This document shows, one piece after another, positions 13,309-21,783 of a stretch of 64,000 nucleotides of DNA (the stretch's first letter is position 1; every line of letters begins with the position of its first letter). The stretch is from Flavisphingopyxis sp963800335. GTDB lineage: Bacteria > Pseudomonadota > Alphaproteobacteria > Sphingomonadales > Sphingomonadaceae. The stretch is taken from positions 558,001 to 622,000 of the forward strand of contig CAWDAN010000001.1 of assembly GCA_963800335.1 (NCBI GenBank), given 5' to 3'. Position numbers and translations under genes: made by a program. The notes beneath the pieces are model-generated. The model made no database searches and had not been told where the DNA came from. It worked only from the letters and a program-made list of their open reading frames with translations.

Positions 13309-14003
13309 AGCGCATCGACGAGGACGATTTCGGCGTCTTCGAGAATCTCGATCGACAGCGAATCGACATCGGTAATCGCGGCCCCGTCGCGCGGGCCGAA
13401 CTCAATGCCGTCGATACGGATCCGCCCCGTCGCCGGCACCAGATAGACATGCCGGTTGCGCGCCGTGTCATAGACCAGGGTCTCGCCCTTTGCCGCCGTC
13501 GCCCCGGCGACCCGGGCATCGGCGCGGATCGAAAGCGCGTCTTCGTCGCCATCGATCCCGCTCGCCAGGGTAACGAACTGGCCAGATCGATCGCCCGCGG
13601 GAAATTCGCGCTGGCCCCAGGCGGGCGTCACGCCGCCACGCGATGGCAGGATCCATATCTGGAACAATGTCGTCGTTTCGTCCTCGAGATTGAACTCGCT
13701 GTGCGTGACGCCTGTGCCGGCGCTCATCACCTGGACATCGCCAGCGGCAGTGCGGCCCTCGTTGCCCATGCTGTCGCGATGCGTGATCGCGCCGGTGCGG
13801 ACATAGGTGACGATTTCCATGTCGTTGTGCGAATGCGGCGGAAAGCCCGATCGCGGCCCGATGGCATCGTCGTTCCAGACGCGGATCGCGCCCCAGCCCA
13901 TCCGTTCGGGGTCATGGTAACCGGCGAAGCTGAAGTGGTGGCGGGCGTCGAGCCAGCCATGGTCGGCATGGCCGAGACTGTCGAATGGGCGTCGTTCGAT
14001 CAT
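13305..14003 (-). CDS. Pirin family protein
   Basis: 232 residues of a bicupin pirin, a metal-binding fold with quercetin-dioxygenase-like or regulatory roles. Metal ligands are in PPHSHNDMEIVTYV and GTGVTHSEFN, and the N-terminus RHHFSFAGYHDPE is typical. The ATG has AGAAGGA six bases upstream. The gene converges with the HD-domain gene, and the two stops overlap by four bases. Confidence 0.92.
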   Translation of the reverse strand: MIERRPFDSLGHADHGWLDARHHFSFAGYHDPERMGWGAIRVWNDDAIGPRSGFPPHSHNDMEIVTYVRTGAITHRDSMGNEGRTAAGDVQVMSAGTGVTHSEFNLEDETTTLFQIWILPSRGGVTPAWGQREFPAGDRSGQFVTLASGIDGDEDALSIRADARVAGATAAKGETLVYDTARNRHVYLVPATGRIRIDGIEFGPRDGAAITDVDSLSIEILEDAEIVLVDAL

Positions 14004-14105
14004 CGCAAGTCCTTCTGGCAAATCGCAAGAAAGCCAAGATGGGGGCGGCGCCGACCGGTGCAAGAGCGGCGGGCGGGGCGGCCTGCGTCAACTTTTTGTT
14101 CATAG

Positions 14106-14152
14106 GGTTAAAGACAAAATTAACCTTTCGCCTTCATAGCTTTCATGGTTAA
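14106..14152 (+). promoter_or_regulatory. Candidate CtrA-binding half-sites in the ctrA promoter
   Basis: In the 213-base gap before ctrA, GGTTAA (14106-14111) and TTAACC (14120-14125) form a perfect inverted repeat with an 8-base spacer, and ATGGTTAA (14145-14152) adds a third, reverse-oriented half-site equal to TTAACCAT. CtrA recognises TTAA-containing half-sites, classically TTAA-N7-TTAA, and autoregulates in Caulobacter. The spacing differs from that classic site, so binding is inferred. Confidence 0.5.
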
Positions 14153-14216
14153 CAATTCACACGGGTTAGGGGAAGCGCGGCGACGCGGCTACCGACCGGG
14201 AAAAAGGGGTTAGACG

Positions 14217-14930
14217 ATGCGCGTTCTTTTGATCGAAGACGAGCCGACTACGGCCAAGGCCATCGAACTCATGCTGTCGACCGAGGGGTTCAACGTCTAT
14301 ACGACCGACCTCGGCGAAGAGGGCCTCGATCTCGGCAAGCTGTACGATTACGACATCATCCTGCTCGACCTCAATCTGCCCGACATGCACGGCTATGACG
14401 TGCTCAAGAAACTTCGCGTCGCCAAGGTGCAGACGCCGGTTCTCATACTCAGCGGCATTTCGGAAATGGACTCCAAGGTCCGCAGCTTCGGCTTCGGCGC
14501 CGACGACTACGTCACCAAGCCGTTCCACCGCGAAGAGCTGGTGGCGCGGATCCAGGCGGTCGTGCGCCGCTCGAAGGGCCACTCGCAATCGGTCATCCGC
14601 ACCGGCAAGCTGGCGGTCAATCTCGATGCCAAGACGGTCGAGGTCGACGGCAATCGCGTCCACCTGACCGGCAAGGAATACCAGATGCTCGAGCTGCTTT
14701 CGCTGCGCAAGGGCACGACGCTGACCAAGGAAATGTTCCTCAACCACCTGTATGGCGGCATGGACGAGCCCGAGCTCAAGATCATCGACGTCTTCATCTG
14801 CAAGCTGCGCAAGAAACTGAGCCTCGCATGCGGTGGCGAAAACTACATCGAGACCGTCTGGGGCCGCGGCTACGTCCTGCGCGATGTCGATGCCGAGGAC
14901 GGTGACATCGAAGTCGCCGCCGTCGCCTGA
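14217..14930 (+). CDS. ctrA: Cell-cycle response regulator CtrA
   Basis: 237 residues, OmpR/PhoB architecture. The receiver has acidic residues E7, D8 and E9 and the phospho-acceptor D51 in LLDLNLPDMHG, plus the lysine in YVTKPFHRE. The winged-helix domain includes TGKEYQMLELLSLRKGTT and DEPELKIIDVFICKLRKK, which are diagnostic of CtrA. It controls division, motility and envelope genes in alphaproteobacteria. Its upstream region has TTAACC half-sites consistent with autoregulation, and a strong terminator follows, so it is monocistronic. Confidence 0.97.
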   Translation: MRVLLIEDEPTTAKAIELMLSTEGFNVYTTDLGEEGLDLGKLYDYDIILLDLNLPDMHGYDVLKKLRVAKVQTPVLILSGISEMDSKVRSFGFGADDYVTKPFHREELVARIQAVVRRSKGHSQSVIRTGKLAVNLDAKTVEVDGNRVHLTGKEYQMLELLSLRKGTTLTKEMFLNHLYGGMDEPELKIIDVFICKLRKKLSLACGGENYIETVWGRGYVLRDVDAEDGDIEVAAVA

Positions 14931-14958
14931 GTTTCACGAGACACCTACCCGGGGGCAG

Positions 14959-14995
14959 GAGCCGGCAGGAGCAATCCTGCCGGCTCTTTTCTTTT
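14959..14995 (+). terminator. Rho-independent terminator of ctrA
   Basis: A perfect 12-bp stem, GAGCCGGCAGGA, closes on the loop GCAA and is followed by TTTTCTTTT. It lies 29 bases after the ctrA stop. Confidence 0.95.
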
Positions 14996-15028
14996 GCCAG
15001 TCTCGCGGAATCGCCCTAATTCGCGCTG

Positions 15029-15985
15029 ATGGCGCGGCTTTACCAGATCGTCGACGGCAAGCCGGTCGAAACGCAGGGCGCAAAAGCCCGCGACCTTTCA
15101 ACCGACGACGAATTTTCCTGGCTGCATCTCGATGGGCGCGATGAGGGCGACAAGGCGTGGCTCGCGCACCAGTCGGGCCTCCCCGAAACCGTACGCGGCG
15201 CGCTGATTGCGCGCGAAACCCGCCCGCGAACCGAATTCGTCGACGAAGGTGCGCTGGTCAACCTGCGCGGGCTTGGCGCGACGCCCGACGACGATCCCGA
15301 TCCGCTGACTTCGATCCGGTTCTGGGCGGCGGCAGGACGCATCATGTCGGTCAGCTTTCGCACGAGCGCTTCGCTCGAACCCGTCATCGAATGCTTCCTG
15401 GCGGGTGAGATCACGACGCCCGGCGACTTGCTCGCCGAATTCGCCCGCGACATGTCCGAACGGCTCGATCCCAAGGTTGGCGATCTTGGCGACACGATCG
15501 ATTTCTGCGAGGGGCGGCTCGATGCCAAGCGCGCGCATGCGGTACGGCGGCGCGTGGCGAAAGCGCGGTCGGAAGCGATCGCCTATCGTCGCTTTATCGT
15601 GCCGCAGCTGCACGCAGTCGAAGCGCTGGCGACCACCTCGGCCGAATGGGTCGAGAAGGACGATCGTGAGCATCTCCGCGCGGCGCAGGACCGGTTTGCA
15701 CGGATGGCCGAAGAGCTTGAGTCGGTGCGAGAGCGCAGCGCCTTGATTTCCGAGGAGCTCACCGACCTGCGCGCCGAGCAGTTGGACCGACGCTCGCTGC
15801 TGCTGTCGATCGTCGCGCTCATCTTCCTGCCGTTGACCTTCATCACCGGACTGTTCGGGATGAACACGCGCGTGCCGTGGGAACAGGACATCCAGGGCTT
15901 CTGGATCATCCTGGGAGTTTGCGCGGCGATCACCTTATCCTTGCTCGGCTGGTTCGCGCGGCGCCACTGGCTGGGCGAACGCTAG
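15029..15985 (+). CDS. CorA/ZntB-family metal ion transporter
   Basis: 318 residues with a soluble, largely helical N-terminal domain and two C-terminal transmembrane helices. The pore signature GMN occurs at about residue 277 (LFGMNTRVPW) after the first helix. The sequence is closer to the ZntB branch (zinc) than to classical magnesium CorA, but ion choice cannot be settled from motifs. It starts 33 bases after the ctrA terminator and converges with the M28 peptidase gene. Confidence 0.92.
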   Translation: MARLYQIVDGKPVETQGAKARDLSTDDEFSWLHLDGRDEGDKAWLAHQSGLPETVRGALIARETRPRTEFVDEGALVNLRGLGATPDDDPDPLTSIRFWAAAGRIMSVSFRTSASLEPVIECFLAGEITTPGDLLAEFARDMSERLDPKVGDLGDTIDFCEGRLDAKRAHAVRRRVAKARSEAIAYRRFIVPQLHAVEALATTSAEWVEKDDREHLRAAQDRFARMAEELESVRERSALISEELTDLRAEQLDRRSLLLSIVALIFLPLTFITGLFGMNTRVPWEQDIQGFWIILGVCAAITLSLLGWFARRHWLGER

Positions 15986-15989
15986 GCGA

Positions 15990-17342
15990 TCAGCGCGGCG
16001 CCTGGCCGCCAAAGGCGACGATGCTTTCCTCGCCATTGGCCGCGACGCTCGCCACGCCGAAGAAATTGTCGTCGACGATGACGTCCTTCAGGACCAGTTC
16101 GGTCGCCTTGGTGTCGCGGTGGTCGGACCAGATCTGCCGATCGGCCCGGCGCCAGTAGACGCGGTAATGATCGGCGCCAGCGACGGGCATCCAGCGAACC
16201 GTCGTATCGCTGCTGACCGCGCCTTCGAGCGTCACCGTGGCGGGTGGTGGCGGCGCGTCGGCGAGCTGGCGGGCAAGCGCGACGTTGAGGTTGGTGACGC
16301 GCGCGAGATACGCGAAATCCATTTCGTCGACGGTGTCGCCGTACTTGATCCCGTTCTCGACGCGGACATCCTGGTGCTGGTGGTCGTAGTCCTCGACGCC
16401 GACCGAAAAGCGGATCGCGGGAAAACCGTATTCGAGCGCGGGCAAATGGTCACCGCCGCGCCCGAAACGGTCGGGCCGGCGTACCGCGAGCACTTCGAGC
16501 GGACTGCCGCTCATACGCGCCGCGCGGATTGCGGCCTTGGCCAGCGCGCGGCTGGGGCCGTCGTCCTCGCCCCCGTTCTGGCGGCGGACTTTCTGTGCCG
16601 TGAGGTCCTCGGCATCGCGGATGCCTTCGCTGAACACCCGGACGCGGTCATCGACGATGCTGCCATTCTGGCCATGCGTCCCGCCGACGATGTCGTTGTT
16701 CAGCATCGCAACTATGTTCCAGCCTTGCTCCTTGGCATGTTCGGCGATCAGACGTCCGCCGAACAGGCCCTGTTCCTCGCCGGTCAAAAGACCAAATACG
16801 ATGGTTCCGTAATGGCGCCGCTTGCTCAGCAGTCGCGCCGCCTCGATCACCAACGCGGTGCCCGAGCCGTCGTCATTGGCGCCTGGTGCGTCGCTCGTCG
16901 CGTCCATCACGTCGCTCGCGCGGCTGTCGATATGACCGGTAATCAGCACGACCTGGTTGGGATCGCCCGTGCCGCGCAGCGTCGCCAGCACATCGACGAT
17001 CTCGACACCGTCGGGGATCCGCGGCCCGGTCATCCGGCGCTTGACCGTCGTGACCTCGAGACAGCCGCCGCACTCCGCCGAAATCCGTTCGAACTCCTCA
17101 AAACCCCATTTACGGGCCGCGCCAATGCCGCGGACCGGATCGGTCGCGCTCGACAAGGTATGGCGGGTGCCGAACGAGACGAGCTTTTCGACGTCGGCGC
17201 GCAGGCGCGCTGGGCTGGCGATCGCGGTCGGGCGAGGGCTCGCCGCGGGGCCGAGATATTCGACGCGCGGTTCGGTCGGCATGGCGCACGCGGTCAGCGA
17301 CAGCGAAACGAGGACGGCGGTGAGTGCGGATTTTTTCATCAT
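15990..17342 (-). CDS. M28-family zinc peptidase, lipoprotein
   Basis: 450 residues. The lipoprotein signal peptide has lipobox LTAC, so the protein is probably anchored at the outer membrane facing the periplasm or outside. Metal and catalytic motifs of M28 aminopeptidases follow: TGHIDSRASDVMD, GANDDGSGTA, LTGEEQGLFGG, LNNDIVGG and a final histidine in YDHQHQDV. The last ~90 residues look like a small beta domain (TVTLEGAVSSDTTVRWMPV). Two adjacent ATGs are possible starts and neither has a clear ribosome site. It is divergent from a small lipoprotein gene. Confidence 0.92.
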   Translation of the reverse strand: MMKKSALTAVLVSLSLTACAMPTEPRVEYLGPAASPRPTAIASPARLRADVEKLVSFGTRHTLSSATDPVRGIGAARKWGFEEFERISAECGGCLEVTTVKRRMTGPRIPDGVEIVDVLATLRGTGDPNQVVLITGHIDSRASDVMDATSDAPGANDDGSGTALVIEAARLLSKRRHYGTIVFGLLTGEEQGLFGGRLIAEHAKEQGWNIVAMLNNDIVGGTHGQNGSIVDDRVRVFSEGIRDAEDLTAQKVRRQNGGEDDGPSRALAKAAIRAARMSGSPLEVLAVRRPDRFGRGGDHLPALEYGFPAIRFSVGVEDYDHQHQDVRVENGIKYGDTVDEMDFAYLARVTNLNVALARQLADAPPPPATVTLEGAVSSDTTVRWMPVAGADHYRVYWRRADRQIWSDHRDTKATELVLKDVIVDDNFFGVASVAANGEESIVAFGGQAPR

Positions 17343-17468
17343 GGCTGCAGCTTGCCGTCGGCTCGGTGCGCTGGCAAGCGCAGATCCTCTCGACGCGCGT
17401 TGCGGCCACGACTAGTCTCGGCCAAACCGCTTCGAAGGCGAAGCATTTCAATGAAGGATATCGTGACC

Positions 17469-17780
17469 ATGAGAGCGAAACTTGTCGCGGTAGCGGTGCT
17501 CGCCGCGCTGCTCAGCAGCTGCGCAACCCCCGAATCGCGCCTGCGTAGCGGCTTGATCGATGCGGGTCTGTCGCGGCCGATGGCGTCGTGCATAGCGCAG
17601 CGGATGGCAGACCGGCTGTCGCTGCTCCAGATGAAACGTCTCGGCGGGCTGGCCAACCTCAAGGACGATCGGTTGAGCCAGATTTCGCTCGAACGGTTCC
17701 TCTATGACGTTCGCGCGCTCAAGGATCCCGAAATTCTGGCTGTCGCCACGACATCGGCTGGAATCTGCGCGCTCGGTTAG
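17469..17780 (+). CDS. Small lipoprotein of unknown function
   Basis: 103 residues. The lipobox LLSSC follows a short hydrophobic signal (MRAKLVAVAVLAALLSSC). The mature part is mostly helical and contains two further cysteines (MASCIAQRM and AGICALG). AAGGA lies ten bases before the ATG; an in-frame ATG 18 bases upstream would add a six-residue extension. It lies 101 bases upstream of sucC on the same strand. I do not recognise a named family. Confidence 0.8.
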   Translation: MRAKLVAVAVLAALLSSCATPESRLRSGLIDAGLSRPMASCIAQRMADRLSLLQMKRLGGLANLKDDRLSQISLERFLYDVRALKDPEILAVATTSAGICALG

Positions 17781-17881
17781 CGCTCGCCCTTTTCTTGACG
17801 GCCGGCTTGTGCTTAAGCGCGGCCAACCGAGACGCGGGCGCAGAGTCGTTCTCGTCAATTCCCACAGGCACGGAGATCCGC

Positions 17882-19081
17882 GTGAACATCCACGAATATC
17901 AGGCCAAGGACGTATTGAAGACGTTTGGCGTTGCAATCCCCGCCGGTTATCCCGCGTTGAGCGTCGCCGAGGCGGTCGCTGCGGCGAAGAAGCTGCCCGG
18001 GCCGCTCTACGTCGTCAAGGCGCAGATCCATGCCGGCGGCCGCGGCAAGGGCAAGTTCAAGGAACTGGCAGCCGACGCCAAGGGCGGCGTCCGCCTGGCG
18101 CACTCGATCGACGAGGTCGAGGCCGCAGCCAAGGACATGCTCGGCAACACGCTGGTGACGATCCAGACCGGCGACGAGGGCAAGGAGGTCAACCGCCTCT
18201 ACGTTACCGACGGCGCCGACATCGCCAAGGAATTCTACCTGTCGATGCTGGTCGATCGCGCATCGGGCCGCATCGCGATGGTCGTTTCGACCGAAGGCGG
18301 CATGGATATCGAGGCTGTCGCGCACGATACGCCTGAAAAGATCGAGACGATCACGATCGATCCGGCGACCGGCCTGACCGACGCCGACGCCAAGAAGGCG
18401 ACCGACGTCCTGAAGCTTTCGGGCGACCTCGCCGCGCAGGCGGCCGACACCGTCAAGAAGCTCTATACCGCCTTCGTCAAGAGCGACATGGCGATGCTCG
18501 AGGTCAACCCGCTGGTCGAAACCGACGATGGCAAGATCCTCGTCCTCGACGCCAAGGTGTCGTTCGACGAGAACGCACTGTTCCGTCATCCCGACATCGC
18601 CGCGCTGCGCGACGAGAGCGAGGAGGACCCGATGGAGGTCGAGGCGTCGAAGCACGACCTGGCCTATATCAAGCTCGACGGCGACATCGGTTGCATGGTC
18701 AACGGCGCGGGCCTTGCCATGGCGACGATGGACATCATCAAGCTGAACGGCGCGTTTCCGGCCAATTTCCTCGACGTCGGTGGTGGCGCGAGCAAGGAAA
18801 AGGTCACCGCGGCGTTCAAGATCATCCTGAGCGATCCGGCGGTAAAGGGCATCCTCGTCAACATCTTCGGCGGGATCATGAAATGCGACATCATCGCCGA
18901 CGGCATCGTCGCCGCGGCGAAGGAAGTGAACCTTTCGGTGCCCCTGGTGGTTAGGCTTGAAGGCACCAATGTCGACAAGGGCAAGGCGATCCTCGCCAAT
19001 TCGGGCCTGCCAATCGTCAGCGCAGACGATCTGGGCGATGCTGCCAAGAAGATCGTCGCCGAGGTTAAAAAGGCGGCCTGA
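17882..19081 (+). CDS. sucC: Succinyl-CoA synthetase (ADP-forming) beta subunit
   Basis: 399 residues with a GTG start preceded by CGGAG. The N-terminus NIHEYQAKDVLK and the ATP-grasp motifs (HAGGRGKGKFKEL, DVGGGASKEKV, FGGIMKCDIIADGI) identify the nucleotide-binding beta subunit, which with SucD makes ATP from succinyl-CoA in the TCA cycle. Unusually, sucD does not follow: the next genes are etfB and etfA, 34 bases downstream, possibly in one transcript. Confidence 0.97.
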   Translation: MNIHEYQAKDVLKTFGVAIPAGYPALSVAEAVAAAKKLPGPLYVVKAQIHAGGRGKGKFKELAADAKGGVRLAHSIDEVEAAAKDMLGNTLVTIQTGDEGKEVNRLYVTDGADIAKEFYLSMLVDRASGRIAMVVSTEGGMDIEAVAHDTPEKIETITIDPATGLTDADAKKATDVLKLSGDLAAQAADTVKKLYTAFVKSDMAMLEVNPLVETDDGKILVLDAKVSFDENALFRHPDIAALRDESEEDPMEVEASKHDLAYIKLDGDIGCMVNGAGLAMATMDIIKLNGAFPANFLDVGGGASKEKVTAAFKIILSDPAVKGILVNIFGGIMKCDIIADGIVAAAKEVNLSVPLVVRLEGTNVDKGKAILANSGLPIVSADDLGDAAKKIVAEVKKAA

Positions 19082-19115
19082 GCCGCTCAAGGAACGCAAA
19101 GAAGGGTAGTACGCG

Positions 19116-19862
19116 ATGAAAATTCTCGTCCCTGTCAAACGGGTGATCGATTACAACGTCAAGCCGCGGGTCAAGGCCGACGGCAGCGGCGTCGACCTTG
19201 CCAACGTCAAGATGAGCATGAACCCGTTCGACGAAATTGCCGTCGAGGAGGCGATCCGGCTCAAGGAAAAGGGCCCCGCCGAAGAGATTATCGCGGTCTC
19301 GGTCGGTCCGGCCAAGGCTACCGAGACCCTTCGTACCGCGCTCGCCATGGGTGCCGACCGTGCGATCCTGATCCAGACCGATGAAACCGTCGAACCACTG
19401 GCGGTGGCGAAATTGCTCGCCAAGGTCGTCGAGGCCGAGGCGCCGAAGCTCGTTATCCTCGGCAAACAGGCGATCGACGACGACAGCAACCAGACGGGCC
19501 AGATGCTCGCCGCGCTGCTTGGCTGGGGACAAGGCACCTTCGCGTCAAAGGTGGTCGTCGAAGGCGATAGCGTCGATGTCACGCGCGAGGTCGATGGCGG
19601 GCTCGAGACGGTCAAGCTCAAGCTGCCCGCGATCGTCACCACCGATCTGCGGCTCAACGAGCCGCGCTATGCCTCGCTGCCCAACATCATGAAGGCCAAG
19701 TCAAAGCCGCTCGAGCAGAAAACGCCCGACGATTATGGCGTCGATATTGCGTCGCGTTTGACGACGCTCAAGGTGGTCGAACCGCCCGTTCGCCAGGCGG
19801 GGATCAAGGTCGCCGATGTCGACGAACTCGTTGCCAAACTCAAAGCCCTGGGAGTCGCCTGA
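19116..19862 (+). CDS. etfB: Electron transfer flavoprotein beta subunit
   Basis: 248 residues starting MKILVPVKRVIDYNVKPR. EtfB signatures are GADRAILIQTD, AKVVEAEAPKLVILGKQAIDDD and LPAIVTTDLRLNEPRYASLPNIMKA, the last including the ETF-beta recognition loop. With EtfA it binds FAD and AMP and passes electrons from acyl-CoA dehydrogenases to ETF-ubiquinone oxidoreductase. AAGG precedes the ATG. The stop is immediately followed by etfA. Confidence 0.97.
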   Translation: MKILVPVKRVIDYNVKPRVKADGSGVDLANVKMSMNPFDEIAVEEAIRLKEKGPAEEIIAVSVGPAKATETLRTALAMGADRAILIQTDETVEPLAVAKLLAKVVEAEAPKLVILGKQAIDDDSNQTGQMLAALLGWGQGTFASKVVVEGDSVDVTREVDGGLETVKLKLPAIVTTDLRLNEPRYASLPNIMKAKSKPLEQKTPDDYGVDIASRLTTLKVVEPPVRQAGIKVADVDELVAKLKALGVA

Positions 19863-19863
19863 T

Positions 19864-20796
19864 ATGAAAACGCTCGTTTGGGTCGAACATGAAAATGGCG
19901 CGGTCAAGGACGCTACGCTGAGCACTGTTACCGCTGCCGGCGAAATGGGTGGCGAAGTCCACCTGCTCGTCGCCGGCAAGGGTGTCGACGCCGTCGCTTC
20001 CGCCGCCGCCAAGATTGCCGGCGTCGGCAAAGTCCACGTCGCCGACGACGCGGCCTACGACCATGCGCTTGCCGAGAATATCGCGCCTCTCATCGTGGAC
20101 TTGATGGGTCATCACGACGCCTTCGTCGCGCCCGCCACGACGACAGGCAAGAATATCGCGCCACGCGTCGCAGCCTTGCTCGACGTGATGCAAATTTCGG
20201 ACATTCTCTCGGTCGACGGCGACAAGACGTTCACACGGCCGATCTATGCCGGCAACGCTATCGCCACAGTCCAGTCGAGCGATGCCAAGCTCGTTGTCAC
20301 CGTGCGCGGCACGGCGTTCGACAAGGCTGCTTCGGAAGGCGGTTCGGGAACGATCGAGACCGTCTCCACCACCGGTGACAAGGGGCTTTCGAGCTTCGTC
20401 GGCCAGGAAATCGCCAAGAGCGAGCGTCCCGAGTTGACCAGTGCCAAGATTATCGTCTCGGGTGGCCGTGCCTTTGCCAGCAACGAAAAGTTTCACGATC
20501 TGCTCGAGCCGCTCGCTGACAAGCTCGGCGCCGGGATCGGCGCCAGCCGAGCGGCTGTCGATGCGGGTTATGCGCCGAACGATTACCAGGTGGGACAGAC
20601 GGGTAAGATCGTCGCCCCGGAAGTTTATATCGCCATCGGCATCTCGGGCGCTATCCAGCACCTTGCCGGCATGAAGGATTCCAAGACGATCGTCGCGATC
20701 AACAAGGACGAGGACGCCCCAATCTTCCAGGTCGCCGATCTCGGCCTGGTCGGCGACCTGTTCCAGATCGTGCCCGAACTGACTCAGAAACTTTGA
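19864..20796 (+). CDS. etfA: Electron transfer flavoprotein alpha subunit
   Basis: 310 residues beginning MKTLVWVEHENGAVKD. The C-terminal FAD domain has the usual GQTGKIVAPEVYIAIGISG, the QHLAGMKDSKTIVAINKD motif and FQVADLGLVGDLFQIVPEL. It partners EtfB, encoded one base upstream, so translation is likely coupled. Fatty-acid and acyl-CoA genes occur elsewhere in the window (35.5-38 kb), but no acyl-CoA dehydrogenase is adjacent. Confidence 0.97.
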   Translation: MKTLVWVEHENGAVKDATLSTVTAAGEMGGEVHLLVAGKGVDAVASAAAKIAGVGKVHVADDAAYDHALAENIAPLIVDLMGHHDAFVAPATTTGKNIAPRVAALLDVMQISDILSVDGDKTFTRPIYAGNAIATVQSSDAKLVVTVRGTAFDKAASEGGSGTIETVSTTGDKGLSSFVGQEIAKSERPELTSAKIIVSGGRAFASNEKFHDLLEPLADKLGAGIGASRAAVDAGYAPNDYQVGQTGKIVAPEVYIAIGISGAIQHLAGMKDSKTIVAINKDEDAPIFQVADLGLVGDLFQIVPELTQKL

Positions 20797-20840
20797 TAAA
20801 AAAATTGCCGTAAGGCACTGGTCTGTTTAACGTTTCGGCC

Positions 20841-21758
20841 ATGGATATTCGCGCGCATATTGCTCTCACGTCGTCGGCTTTTCTTGTTGCCCTTCCATCT
20901 CCCGCTTCGGCGGCCAAGGAACCCGTCCGGCTCGGTGCGACTTCGCAATGGCGGCTCGACTACGCTGATGACAGTTGCCGTTTGGCACGGCGGTTTGGCG
21001 AAGGCGAGGCTGAAAGCTTATTGATTTTCGATAGGTTCGAACCAGGGGAAGGGTTCAAGCTGATCGCCACAGGCATGCCGTTCGAGAAAATCCGCGATCA
21101 CGCCGACGCGACTATTCGTTTCGGTTCCAACGAGGCGGAACAAGACGCTGGTTATTTCGCCGGCGAGCTAAACGGCAAACCGGCAATGATTTTCGCTCAT
21201 ACGACCTATCTGGGCTTGCCGAGCGAATCCGAAAGGGCCGCGGCGAAGCAGTTCGCCAAAGATCATCCGGGAGCTGATTTCGAGTATGCACCGGTTGGAC
21301 CCGAGCGCGAAGCGGCCGTCGGCTACCTCTCGATCGATGCTCCCGGAATCAAGGAGATCGTCCTTGAAACAGGGTCGATGAAAGCGCCGATGGACGCACT
21401 CCGTCGCTGCACCGACGAATTGCTCGAACATTGGGGAATCGATGTCGCTGCGCACCATTCTCTGACCCGCAAGGCGATGCCGACCAAGTCGCCCGCCGAT
21501 TGGCTTACCAGCGCCGACTATCCTTCGAAGATGCTTCGCCAGGGTGCCCAGTCGATCATCCAGTTTCGAATCGACGTCGATAGCGCAGGCAAGCCGTCCG
21601 GTTGTCATATCCAAACGCAAACGAACCCCGCAGGTTTCAACGATGTCGTCTGCGCTGGCTTAATGAAACGCGCGCGATTTCGGCCCGCGCTCGATGCGGT
21701 CGGCAATCCGGTAGCGTCATATTATATCAATTCGGTGATTTTCCTGATCGCCGGCTGA
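20841..21758 (+). CDS. Exported protein with TonB-C-like domain
   Basis: 305 residues with a signal peptide ending in PASAA. The first ~200 residues match nothing I recognise. The last ~85 residues resemble the TonB C-terminal fold seen in many sphingomonad periplasmic proteins: SADYPSKMLRQGAQ, a beta hairpin FRIDVDSAGKPSGCHI, then FNDVVCAGLMKRARFRPALDA with a paired cysteine. There is no N-terminal TonB helix or proline linker, so it is unlikely to be a working energy transducer. It begins 44 bases after etfA. Confidence 0.78.
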   Translation: MDIRAHIALTSSAFLVALPSPASAAKEPVRLGATSQWRLDYADDSCRLARRFGEGEAESLLIFDRFEPGEGFKLIATGMPFEKIRDHADATIRFGSNEAEQDAGYFAGELNGKPAMIFAHTTYLGLPSESERAAAKQFAKDHPGADFEYAPVGPEREAAVGYLSIDAPGIKEIVLETGSMKAPMDALRRCTDELLEHWGIDVAAHHSLTRKAMPTKSPADWLTSADYPSKMLRQGAQSIIQFRIDVDSAGKPSGCHIQTQTNPAGFNDVVCAGLMKRARFRPALDAVGNPVASYYINSVIFLIAG

Positions 21759-21783
21759 ATCGCATTGGTCAAATCTGTAACGC

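Noticed and set aside
17796..17830. A TTGACG box before sucC as its promoter
   Set aside because: No -10-like sequence lies at a suitable distance; CTTAAG is only 11 bases away.
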